In this document: piece by piece, positions 51,475-58,281 of the stretch | Position numbering within the stretch: position 1 is the first letter of the stretch | Layout of the letters: each line of letters starts with the position of its first letter | The notes under the pieces: model-generated | Told to the model about the DNA's origin: nothing | Databases searched by the model: none | Seen by the model: the letters and a program-made list of their open reading frames with translations, nothing else | Program-made: the position numbers and the translations under genes | Assembly: GCF_011290365.1 (NCBI RefSeq) | Contig: NZ_CP049786.1 | Location: forward strand, 2,852,001-2,916,000 | Direction of reading: 5' to 3' | DNA from: Leclercia sp. 29361 | GTDB lineage: Bacteria > Pseudomonadota > Gammaproteobacteria > Enterobacterales > Enterobacteriaceae | DNA length: 64,000 nt

Positions 51475-52041
51475 ATGTTGACATTCGACGCCGCTAAAAC
51501 CGCCCTGGTAGTCATTGATTTACAGGAAGGGATCCTGCCCTTTGCCGGTGGCCCGCATACGGCACAGGAGGTGGTCAGCCGCAGCGCCCGTCTGGCAGAA
51601 AAATGCCGCGCCAACGGTTCCCCGGTAGTGATGGTCCGCGTAGGCTGGTCCGCTGACTTTGCCGAGGCGCTGAAGCAGCCTGTCGATGCCCAGGGCGCGG
51701 CTCACGCCCTGCCGGACAACTGGTGGGACTATCCGCTGTCACTCGGCAAGCAGGACAGCGATATTGAAGTGACCAAACGCCAGTGGGGCGCCTTCTACGG
51801 CACCGATCTGGAGTTACAGCTGCGCCGTCGCGGGATCGACACTATAATTCTGTGCGGGATCGCCACCAACATTGGCGTAGAGTCCACCGCGCGCAACGCC
51901 TGGGAGCTGGGTTTTAATCTGGTGATCGCCGAAGATGCCTGCAGCACGGCCACCACCGAGCAGCACCAGGCCAGTATGACACATATTTTCCCGCGCATTT
52001 CCCGGGTGCGCAGCACTGAAGAGATTATCAACGCACTATGA
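51475..52041 (+). CDS. yecD: YecD, isochorismatase-superfamily protein lacking the usual catalytic Cys
   Basis: A 188-residue protein equal in length to E. coli YecD. The cysteine-hydrolase fold is clear: [12 protein letters not shown] with its Asp near residue 15, and [13 protein letters not shown] with its Lys near 102. At the position where active members have Cys, the sequence reads [15 protein letters not shown], with Gly. E. coli YecD has the same change, so the hydrolase activity is doubtful. GGAAAAA precedes the ATG. Its stop overlaps the yecE start (ATGA). Confidence 0.94.
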   Translation: MLTFDAAKTALVVIDLQEGILPFAGGPHTAQEVVSRSARLAEKCRANGSPVVMVRVGWSADFAEALKQPVDAQGAAHALPDNWWDYPLSLGKQDSDIEVTKRQWGAFYGTDLELQLRRRGIDTIILCGIATNIGVESTARNAWELGFNLVIAEDACSTATTEQHQASMTHIFPRISRVRSTEEIINAL

Positions 52042-52142
52042 TCTATCTGGGGTTACCCCAATGGTCGCACCCGAAATGGGTGCGACTGGGCATTACCGGT
52101 CTTGAGGAGTACGCTCGCCACTTTAACTGCGTGACGCGGTAA
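52038..52142 (+). pseudogene. yecE: yecE, 5' fragment cut by prophage insertion
   Basis: The reading frame starts [20 protein letters not shown] and continues to EEYARHFNCV, matching the start of E. coli YecE (DUF72 family, about 272 residues). It then reads TR and stops. The first 32 codons are host sequence and the rest of yecE is displaced. It was translationally coupled to yecD through ATGA. Confidence 0.9.
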
Positions 52143-52150
52143 TTTTTCAA
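52120..52150. other. Prophage attachment junction inside yecE (approximate)
   Basis: Homology to yecE ends at about 52130-52135 in CACTTTAACTGCGTG, and AT-rich phage-type sequence begins. yecE is a known integration site for lambdoid and Stx phages. The core repeat cannot be set without the other end, which lies outside the window. Confidence 0.7.
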
Positions 52151-52336
52151 ATCACTAAAGAACGCCCAAGAGCATGTGTTTTCTTTAGCTTAATCAATGC
52201 ATTATAAACAGCTATCATATGAAATTCGGTAAAGTTCGTATGAGCTAAAATGTCCCAACCATGCCCCAAAACTGGCATTTATGCCCCATCCCTGCCCCAA
52301 AAACCCCCCTCAAAAAGCCGCGCTCCCCACCGTTGA

Positions 52337-52356
52337 CACTGTATGGATAAACAGTA
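52337..52356 (+). promoter_or_regulatory. LexA box and promoter of the DinI-like gene
   Basis: CACTGTATGGATAAACAGTA fits the LexA consensus closely. It is overlapped by a -35 TTGACA (52333-52338) and a -10 TATAAA (52355-52360) with 16-bp spacing, so LexA would block RNA polymerase directly. Confidence 0.88.
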
Positions 52357-52394
52357 TAAATTGTTTAGTAAATTATTGTTGTTTTGGAGGAGTT

Positions 52395-52634
52395 ATGTTC
52401 GTTGAGTTGGTGTACGACAAACGGAATGTAGAAGGATTAACAGGTGCCAGAGAAATAATTCTAAATGAGCTAACAAAGCGGGTGCACCGGATCTTTCCCG
52501 CTGCAGAGGTGAAGGTTAAGCCGATGCAGGCGAACGGCTTAAACAGCGATGCCAGCAAAAGTGATCGGGAAAAGCTGAATCGTATGCTTGAAGAAATGTT
52601 TGAAGAGGCGGATATGTGGCTTGTTGAAGAATAA
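52395..52634 (+). CDS. DinI/MsgA-family SOS protein of the prophage
   Basis: A 79-residue protein starting MFVELVYDKRNVEGLTGARE and ending EEMFEEADMWLVEE, similar to DinI and the Salmonella protein MsgA. DinI-like proteins bind RecA filaments and tune LexA and UmuD cleavage. The acidic C-terminal helix is the RecA-binding part in DinI. GGAGGAG lies before the ATG. The LexA box upstream makes it SOS-induced. A copy at the tail-end border is common in lambdoid prophages. Confidence 0.92.
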   Translation: MFVELVYDKRNVEGLTGAREIILNELTKRVHRIFPAAEVKVKPMQANGLNSDASKSDREKLNRMLEEMFEEADMWLVEE

Positions 52635-52682
52635 AACCTCGAAAACCCTGATAAAACTCCAGGTTATCACGATAGAGGTTTT
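52633..52682. repeat. Inverted repeat between the DinI-like gene and the kinase gene
   Basis: AAAACCTC (52633-52640) and GAGGTTTT (52675-52682) can pair around a loop of 34 bases. It may be a weak terminator of the DinI-like transcript or an attenuator before the kinase gene. Confidence 0.45.
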
Positions 52683-52687
52683 CGACT

Positions 52688-52724
52688 AATATCCGTCATC
52701 AAAATGCCAAAAGAAAAGGATATT
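52688..52724 (+). promoter_or_regulatory. Hairpin that can hide the kinase ribosome-binding site
   Basis: AATATCC (52688-52694) is perfectly complementary to GGATATT (52718-52724), whose GGA is the only Shine-Dalgarno-like sequence (AAAAGGA) before the kinase ATG at 52735. The same two arms are parts of a direct repeat ATATYCGTCA spaced by 31 bp. Confidence 0.45.
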
Positions 52725-52734
52725 CGTCAATTCC

Positions 52735-53475
52735 ATGTCCATCGAACCATTGCGCGTTACTGAAATTATTAGACGGATACCTGACTGTGCAACTGAGCCG
52801 TTCCTCTGTAAATGTGACGATGGCGAGCTTTATGTTGTAAAGGGCATGCCTAGCGTTCCTCGGGTGCAGCTTATTGCAGAATGGGTTTCAGCTCACATTG
52901 GCCTGGAATTGGGGCTTTCATTACCTGATTTTGGCATGGCATACGTAGACAGAGCATTAACCCAGTATGTGCCTCAATGGCGAAATGCCTTAAATGAGGG
53001 GTACGCATTCGCAACAAAATTTATCCCAGGCGTGGCACCTATAACTTTTACCCAGGCTCATACTAATGTTGCCGAGCAGGAACAGAAGAAAATCTATCTC
53101 TTTGATAGATGGATAAATAACTCAGATCGAACCCTATCACCTCAAGGTGGTAACGTTAATATTATTTTCGATTACCGTAACAATAGATTTTACCTGATTG
53201 ATCACAATCTTGCCTTTGACCAAAATGATACCGATGATGCCTTTGACTATCATGTGTATGCACCGCGTCATCGCAAGTGGTTGTTCGACATTGTAGACAG
53301 ACCCCAGTCTGAAGATGAACTTACCCGTACTAAAGGAATCCTACCTTTATGTGTGGAATGCATCCCTGATGAATGGCTGCCTGAGACTCAAGATGAGCGT
53401 GAAGAGTGTTTTGGTCGGATTGAAAAGCTATTGAACCGTAACGATACGGATTTATTTTGGAGTAAAATCACATGA
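52735..53475 (+). CDS. HipA-like kinase (HipA_2 type)
   Basis: A 246-residue protein with the core of a HipA-like serine/threonine kinase, lacking the N-terminal HipA subdomain. Visible residues are Lys36 in LYVVKG (ATP lysine), Glu49 in AEW, catalytic Asp131 in WINNSDRT, Asn140 in GGNVN and metal-binding Asp156 in YLIDHNLAF. All key kinase residues are present, so it is probably active. It has no HipB-type antitoxin beside it. Instead a DUF3037 gene overlaps its end by 4 bp (ATGA). The DNA is visibly AT-richer than the host genes. Its phosphorylation target is unknown. Confidence 0.82.
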   Translation: MSIEPLRVTEIIRRIPDCATEPFLCKCDDGELYVVKGMPSVPRVQLIAEWVSAHIGLELGLSLPDFGMAYVDRALTQYVPQWRNALNEGYAFATKFIPGVAPITFTQAHTNVAEQEQKKIYLFDRWINNSDRTLSPQGGNVNIIFDYRNNRFYLIDHNLAFDQNDTDDAFDYHVYAPRHRKWLFDIVDRPQSEDELTRTKGILPLCVECIPDEWLPETQDEREECFGRIEKLLNRNDTDLFWSKIT

Positions 53476-54290
53476 CTACGCCATGTCTATACAGCATTGT
53501 AAGATATGCGCCGTTTGCTGAAACTGAAGAGTTTGCAAACATAGGCGTAGTCGTCTGTGCGCCACAAAAACACATACTTCTCTTTCGACTAACTCAAAGC
53601 AATGATGCCAGGGTTACATCTTTCTTCAAAGACGACACCATCTTCCCATTGGCCAAAGATGCTGTTGCTAGGGAGCTGGCCTTTGCTCAAGAGCAGACGA
53701 AACACGTTAAAACAGCCGATGACGTAGCAAATTTTTTCAGCTATTTGACTGCGAGACGGGAGTCAATTTTCCACTTCAGTTCAACACGTGTCGTTCTTGC
53801 TGAAAGCCCCGAGCAAGAGTTACAGCGCTTGTATGCAAAATTTGTTAACCATACAGATTACAACAAAGAACGTAGAGAAGAGATCCTTACCAGAGAGCTA
53901 AAAGGGCGTTTGAATTCTTATGCAGAACTGCAGAATATTTTCCGCAAGGAAACATTTGGCGGAGACTTGATTAGATTTTCAATGCCGTTTGTTGCTAAGC
54001 AAGAGGATGAAGTACTTTGTGCTATCAAACCCTTGGCGTTTGTACAACAGGAGCCCGGTAAGATGATGGAGCACTGTGACTCATGGGTATCAAAAGTTAA
54101 GAGAGCGGCTGATGAGCAGTTACTAAATCTAGCTAACGTTCTTTTTACTATTGACGGTCATAAAAATCCCAACACGTCAGAAGTAAAGGCAATGGATGAG
54201 ATTAGGCGAACATTTGATCGCAATAACCTCGCTCACTTTAGTCACAACGATGAAAAATCTATCATCGAGTTTGCGAAAGCATCCATCTAG
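53472..54290 (+). CDS. DUF3037 protein coupled to the HipA-like kinase
   Basis: A 272-residue protein. The N-terminal part, CLYSIVRYAPFAETEEFANIGVVVCAPQ near residues 5-32, fits the DUF3037 signature (Y-x-R-Y-x-P... E-F-x-NIGV). The remainder is mixed alpha/beta with no recognised catalytic motif. HipA-like kinases of this type often neighbour DUF3037 proteins, so it may be a partner, substrate or antitoxin. Its start overlaps the kinase stop. A hairpin terminator follows directly, closing a two-gene unit. Confidence 0.8.
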   Translation: MTTPCLYSIVRYAPFAETEEFANIGVVVCAPQKHILLFRLTQSNDARVTSFFKDDTIFPLAKDAVARELAFAQEQTKHVKTADDVANFFSYLTARRESIFHFSSTRVVLAESPEQELQRLYAKFVNHTDYNKERREEILTRELKGRLNSYAELQNIFRKETFGGDLIRFSMPFVAKQEDEVLCAIKPLAFVQQEPGKMMEHCDSWVSKVKRAADEQLLNLANVLFTIDGHKNPNTSEVKAMDEIRRTFDRNNLAHFSHNDEKSIIEFAKASI

Positions 54291-54293
54291 TCG

Positions 54294-54320
54294 ACCCGGC
54301 CACCGCGCCGGGTTTCTCTT
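54294..54320 (+). terminator. Terminator of the kinase-DUF3037 operon
   Basis: ACCCGGC-CACCGC-GCCGGGT is followed by TTCTCTTT. It starts four bases after the DUF3037 stop. Confidence 0.8.
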
Positions 54321-54402
54321 TCCTCCCTCAAATTACTGGGGAGCAGTCCTCGGCCTGTGCATGCCCGGTGAAGTACGACACCGTGTTCACGACCTCGCGC
54401 AT

Positions 54403-54573
54403 CTATACCACCCGTTTAGGCCAGCGCCTTTTGCGTGGAGTTGGAGAGATGGAGCGCGTAGTCAGCCGTGTACCACATACGGAACATACCGCACCGTGTG
54501 GCAGGTTTAACACGGGATTGAAGGAAGTGAAAAAGAACCGGTTGCTTTTACATGCAGGACAGATGAATTTCAT
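54403..54573 (-). CDS. Small zinc-ribbon-like ORF
   Basis: The minus-strand frame reads MKFICPACKSNRFFFTSF, then GAVCSVCGTRLT, and has a basic C-terminus (PTPRKRRWPKRVV); it is 56 residues. Two CxxC pairs about 24 residues apart suggest a zinc ribbon. The ribosome-binding site is weak, with GAGG 13 bases before the ATG; a GTG four codons upstream is possible. It lies downstream of the 35-residue peptide gene on the same strand. It is not recognised as a named family. Confidence 0.5.
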   Translation of the reverse strand: MKFICPACKSNRFFFTSFNPVLNLPHGAVCSVCGTRLTTRSISPTPRKRRWPKRVV

Positions 54574-54767
54574 AACGGGTACCACGCCTCACGCCGTTTG
54601 CTGAACTGACATCATACGCAGTTTCTTTATAACTAAAGGTGCAATGATTAACATTTCTTAATGTTTTCGTAGCCAGGCTTAAAAGCACTGACTAACAAAT
54701 ATGACCAAGTGCAATGAGCCAGCAGCGCTAGCAGTTTATGGTAGGGCCACGCGTCATCCGGGACGAT

Positions 54768-54875
54768 TTAATATTGCTCCGGACCGCACCAGATATTTAA
54801 TAACGTTCTCAAAAGATTGATAAGACCTGACAAGATCACCACAATCCAAACGGCTAAAAACGCAAAACTTGCCAT
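54768..54875 (-). CDS. 35-residue hydrophobic membrane peptide
   Basis: The ORF starts with ATG six bases after a perfect GGAGG. The product begins MASFAFLAVWIVVILSGLIN and ends NIWCGPEQY: one membrane helix at about residues 3-22, then an amphipathic polar end. It was too short for routine ORF calling. It begins 21 bases after the T run of an intrinsic terminator, so it would be made only from transcripts that pass that terminator. Size and shape resemble phage icd/orf45-type peptides and type I toxins, but no family was recognised. Confidence 0.6.
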   Translation of the reverse strand: MASFAFLAVWIVVILSGLINLLRTLLNIWCGPEQY

Positions 54876-54896
54876 CTGAGCCTCCATCAGGGCTGT

Positions 54897-54980
54897 AAAA
54901 AAAAGCCTGCTGATTAGGCAGGCAAATGAAATCAGCACAAACAAACAGCTTAAGGTGCCGGGTGCCTCCCGGTGACTCGT
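54897..54980 (-). ncRNA. C4/IsrK-like antisense RNA of the prophage
   Basis: On the minus strand, a TATAAC -10 hexamer (54986-54991) in a GCGGCTCG context precedes a transcript of about 84 nt. It contains the hairpin CACCGGGAGGCACCCGG and ends with GCCTGC-CTAATCA-GCAGGC plus eight T. Length, the GGGAGGCACCCGGCACC segment and the terminator resemble C4 RNA of phages P1/P7 and IsrK of Salmonella prophages as I remember them. Those RNAs restrain translation of a downstream small ORF and antirepressor. Here a 35-residue ORF follows. Confidence 0.55.
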
Positions 54981-55181
54981 TACCAGTTATACGAGCCGCA
55001 AGCATATTTACACGAACAGCAACTGGATTGCCCCACCGCACAGGGGGATTCACCTTCATTAAAGGTAGATGATTTTAAACGAAGCGCTAATACCCCCTAC
55101 CTAAAGTTATGGCTCATGCTGCCGATACGTTAACGACCTGCGTCATGAGCGCGGGGTTGATAACAAAACTAAGGGATTTGT

Positions 55182-55206
55182 GCCCGCTCCCGTGCGGGCT
55201 TTTTTA
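55182..55206 (+). terminator. Strong plus-strand terminator without an assigned gene
   Basis: GCCCGC-TCCCGT-GCGGGC is followed by six T. It points along the plus strand, but no plus-strand gene ends nearby; the kinase-DUF3037 operon already has a terminator 900 bp earlier. On the minus strand there is no T run. Confidence 0.85.
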
Positions 55207-55216
55207 TAGGCTGCAT

Positions 55217-55531
55217 TTACACAGGGCTTTCATCAGCGTCCGTGCTGTTGATGAAGAACGTCACCCTTCCCATGACCTCGACTTCTTCCGCAGCTTCGCC
55301 GTCGATTACTTCGCCATCCTCAGTAATTAACGCTTTCCCCATAAACCGTGCAAATTGAGTCTGCCCGCCGCTGAGGATCAGCAGCACCTGACCTTGCACC
55401 AGCCTGGTGACCGGCTCGATAACTGCAAACCCGGTTGACGTTTCCAGGATGCGGCTTTCGTTCGTGGTGCAGATGCTGGCCGGGGACAGGCGCTGCTCGA
55501 CATAACCGGTTGCCGGAGATACGAAGCCCAT
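55217..55531 (-). CDS. UmuD-like protein without catalytic residues
   Basis: A 104-residue protein that begins MGFVSPATGYVEQRLSP, closely like the GFPSPAADYVEQR segment of UmuD just after its cleavage site. The later part FAVIEPVTRLVQGQVLLILSG...VEVMGRVTFFI follows the UmuD' beta-fold. The GDSM serine motif is missing and the lysine of FTVKKL is not present, so it should be an inactive homologue. Its ATG overlaps the upstream gene's stop (TGATG). It is SOS-controlled through the shared LexA box. Confidence 0.7.
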   Translation of the reverse strand: MGFVSPATGYVEQRLSPASICTTNESRILETSTGFAVIEPVTRLVQGQVLLILSGGQTQFARFMGKALITEDGEVIDGEAAEEVEVMGRVTFFINSTDADESPV

Positions 55532-55770
55532 CAGTGAATCATCCCCATGTTGCGCAGGATCCAGTAGTGATTGTCGGTTCCGTCAGTTGTCTTATCCGTG
55601 AAGTCCGGCTGATAGCGCTCTATCCACTCGTTGACATCGGCTCGGCTGAAATGCCAGTTTCTCGCGCGCAACTCACGAATGAAGTCATCCGTGCGTAACC
55701 ATTGGTAGCCTTTAGGGTTTTGCTGTATGACAGCGACAAATGCGCTGTGAATGTCTGATTTGCGGGGCAT
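55531..55770 (-). CDS. SOS-boxed 79-residue phage protein
   Basis: A 79-residue protein starting MPRKSDIHSAFVAVIQQNPK and ending GTDNHYWILRNMGMIH. The pattern of short helices and basic residues (TDDFIRELRARNWHFSRADVNEWIERY) resembles a small winged-helix or DNA-binding fold, but no family was recognised. The ATG at 55770 has AGGAG upstream. A LexA box lies 16 bp before it. It is the first gene of a two-gene operon with the UmuD-like gene. Confidence 0.75.
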   Translation of the reverse strand: MPRKSDIHSAFVAVIQQNPKGYQWLRTDDFIRELRARNWHFSRADVNEWIERYQPDFTDKTTDGTDNHYWILRNMGMIH

Positions 55771-55785
55771 GATCTGCACTCCTTT

Positions 55786-55805
55786 TACTGTTTTTATATA
55801 CAGTA
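55786..55805 (-). promoter_or_regulatory. LexA box of the UmuD-like operon
   Basis: TACTGTTTTTATATACAGTA is a near-perfect LexA site, with TACTG/CAGTA ends and an AT core. It is placed directly before the 79-residue gene on the minus strand. Confidence 0.92.
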
Positions 55806-55872
55806 GTTTTAAAGTGAGTGCAGATCAATGCGGCGACGTCTATCAATACCGACGCCAGGAGTTAAAGGGTGG

Positions 55873-56157
55873 TTAACAAAGCTGCGTAGTGCTGTATTTA
55901 TCTGACGGATTACCCTCAAAAGAATAACGACCTGTAGTAACGATAGGAGGCACATACTCTACTACCGGTGTCATAAGGCATGGGTCAGATGTAATTTTAA
56001 ATGGTGTGTTTACATAACCAGTTCTAACAGGCCACCCTGACCCTGCAATTTTCTGTAAGTTGATGTGGTCGATTAGAGGCTTTGCAATGTTATATGGCAG
56101 TTGTTGCAGTGCTTCATCAATAGTCGCCAATTGCTCTGCCGTCAGTTCAATTTTCAT
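55873..56157 (-). CDS. Small phage protein following the tail spike
   Basis: A 94-residue protein whose N-terminus is LTAEQLATIDEALQQLPYNIAKPLIDHINLQ, a helical segment often found in small proteins encoded after tail fibres in enteric prophages. The C-terminal half is polar with two cysteines. Its start overlaps the spike stop by 4 bp (ATGA), so it is coupled to it. The function is unknown; a role in spike assembly is only a guess. Confidence 0.7.
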   Translation of the reverse strand: MKIELTAEQLATIDEALQQLPYNIAKPLIDHINLQKIAGSGWPVRTGYVNTPFKITSDPCLMTPVVEYVPPIVTTGRYSFEGNPSDKYSTTQLC

Positions 56158-58268
56158 AATTTTTCCTCCAGGGCTTTAATCCTTTGATTCATCAACTGCT
56201 CTCTTTTGCGCATTTGCTGCATCTCTTTAATCAGAAGCGGCACAGGCTTCGAATAATCCACCGACCATTTAGCGTCTGGATCGTCACCACCGGTTGTTAC
56301 TGCGTCCGGGAATGCTTCATAAAGCTCCTGTGCAATGACGCCATAAGCCTGATAGCTATCATCAGATTTCCAGTAAAACTGACGAACCTTAATGGCATCA
56401 ATAATGTCACCGGGATCCGCAGCATCTTCAATTCCATACTTGAGGCTGCCATCGGAAGAGGTATTGTACGCGGTGGAGTTCGCGTTAGTGGAGATAGAGC
56501 CCACCACTCCATTCGGGTTTGAGAAAGAGATATGCTGTCGGCCGGCTACATTACTGGTAATGAATTCTGCTCCGACACCTCCCGTATTGGATGACGTATT
56601 GCTGTATACCAGCAGCCCGGTTGCTGCTGTTGCTGGCGTCAGCGTCTTCGCTCCGACAGTAACAATCTTGCTGTTGAAATAGTTAGGATCGGTGGTTGAG
56701 GTTGTCTCAACATAAGGAGTCTTAATTGCGGTTACGAATTCGCCATCGCCCTTAACCTTTAGCACGTCACCATAGAAAGTGGTTATCTCAATGACATTAC
56801 CGGACCCTCGCTTGGATGTGTATTTAATGAACCCCGCATCACCTGATGCCGAGTAAGTATCCTCTACATCAATAGCAAACTTCGTGTCCGGGTTATTTAA
56901 CGGCTGCTGGCGAATGAGTTTCAGCATCGGACTAGCTGATACGGCAGTCGAATGGCCAACACGTTTTATCCCACCCAGGCGAGTATCCCACTGGTTCAGC
57001 CCGGACGCGTCAGAGATAGTGACATCAATACGTGGGTCTTCCAGGAAGTTACCACTTGTGTTTGCCCCGAACGTGACAGAATAACCACTGCTCCAGCCAG
57101 TGCCGTACTTCTCGGTTCGGCAGAACGAGAAGATATTCTGGTTGGCATCGTTGACCACGTTAATCGCTGTTCGTCCGCATGCGCCAGCTCCGTTAAAGCC
57201 TTCGATGGATACGCCAATGAAACGGTTGTGCTGGACGCCCTGGCCAGTAGAGTTGTCCAGATAAATCTGGTCAACCAGTCGGCCGTTTACGTTTGAAGCA
57301 AAACGCCCACCGATGACGGTATTTTCATTCACATAGGAACTGGCCGGGGGTTTAGCATAGAAGCCATATTCGTGATTCGTCAGGGTCGGGTTAAGGATAG
57401 TGCTATAGGATACCCGGCTGGATGCGCCAGGGATGCAGGCAATGGCTTTTGAGAAGTTGGTTACTACAGGGTTTTCAATTCCGGCTTCGACACAGTTAAG
57501 CAGTAATACCCCAATATCAGAGCCTTCATAATTGGTTTTTTCAATCTGAAGCCCCCTTATCGTTCCGCGATATGGGTCTGAGCCTGCTGTACCGACTGTT
57601 ACCGCCACAGAAACCCCGGCGTCAAAGATAATCTTCGCGCCGGTGAAGTTAAGGCTGTAGCGGCCCGTAGGCAAGGTAATCCCCGAAGAACAGCGGAAAA
57701 CACCAGATGCTGTCAGGTCGTTACCCGTAGAAACTGCCCACGATATGGCTGCCGCTATCTCGGCGGCGCTATCAATGACACCTCCACTCTTCGCCCCCCA
57801 GCCGCGAATATCCCCCTGATCACGCCAGCGTGCCATCTGCAATTCTGGATATTTTTCAGCGCCATCAGGGTCGGATATTTGCCCTCTCAGCACCGCATCG
57901 CCTACGCTCAGCCACGCCCCAATGCTAATACCTCCACTGGCAGCGGGCGTCGACCCGGCAGGAATTACTTTCGGGAATGTGCCATCCCAGCGATAGTATT
58001 CACCGGTGCTGGTATCGCGCAGAACCTGGTTAGGCAGCGTCAGTGTGGCCCCGGTCTGGAAAGAATCCATGGTGATATAGCCGAAAGCGGCAATGGCTGC
58101 CTTCGCCATGGCCTCCAGCCCATACCATGTATGACGTGACTTACCAAAGCGGTCCAGCCACATTGCAGCGGTAATGCTGTTGAAAGCAATATCGAAGTTC
58201 TGCGCGTTATCGAATAAATCATACGGGCTGGTCGATCCCAGCGGATTCATCGTTGCGTATTTAGTCAT
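56154..58268 (-). CDS. Tail spike with S74 intramolecular chaperone domain
   Basis: A 704-residue receptor-binding protein. The N-terminus (about 1-150; MTKYATMNPLGSTSPYDLFDNAQNFD) is a capsid/tail-attachment domain of the spike type. The middle, rich in Gly, Asn and Ser with beta-helix-like repeats, is the probable receptor-binding or polysaccharide-cleaving part. The C-terminal 100 residues form a Peptidase S74 domain (SSDGSLKYGIEDAAD, YGVIAQELYEAFP) that normally trims itself off, ending in a coiled coil. The ATG at 58268 has GGAG upstream. It should decide host range. Confidence 0.85.
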   Translation of the reverse strand: MTKYATMNPLGSTSPYDLFDNAQNFDIAFNSITAAMWLDRFGKSRHTWYGLEAMAKAAIAAFGYITMDSFQTGATLTLPNQVLRDTSTGEYYRWDGTFPKVIPAGSTPAASGGISIGAWLSVGDAVLRGQISDPDGAEKYPELQMARWRDQGDIRGWGAKSGGVIDSAAEIAAAISWAVSTGNDLTASGVFRCSSGITLPTGRYSLNFTGAKIIFDAGVSVAVTVGTAGSDPYRGTIRGLQIEKTNYEGSDIGVLLLNCVEAGIENPVVTNFSKAIACIPGASSRVSYSTILNPTLTNHEYGFYAKPPASSYVNENTVIGGRFASNVNGRLVDQIYLDNSTGQGVQHNRFIGVSIEGFNGAGACGRTAINVVNDANQNIFSFCRTEKYGTGWSSGYSVTFGANTSGNFLEDPRIDVTISDASGLNQWDTRLGGIKRVGHSTAVSASPMLKLIRQQPLNNPDTKFAIDVEDTYSASGDAGFIKYTSKRGSGNVIEITTFYGDVLKVKGDGEFVTAIKTPYVETTSTTDPNYFNSKIVTVGAKTLTPATAATGLLVYSNTSSNTGGVGAEFITSNVAGRQHISFSNPNGVVGSISTNANSTAYNTSSDGSLKYGIEDAADPGDIIDAIKVRQFYWKSDDSYQAYGVIAQELYEAFPDAVTTGGDDPDAKWSVDYSKPVPLLIKEMQQMRKREQLMNQRIKALEEKL

Positions 58269-58281
58269 GCTCGCTCCGGGC

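Noticed and set aside
52143..52394. Integrase or excisionase gene next to the attachment junction
   Set aside because: The 250 bp before the DinI-like gene contain no coding frame. The integrase is expected at the other end of the prophage, outside the window.
54754..55059. Minus-strand ORF of 101 codons in the prophage cargo
   Set aside because: It runs through the C4-like RNA hairpin and terminator in a different frame from the 35-residue peptide and has no ribosome-binding site. The peptide frame has GGAGG and a membrane helix.
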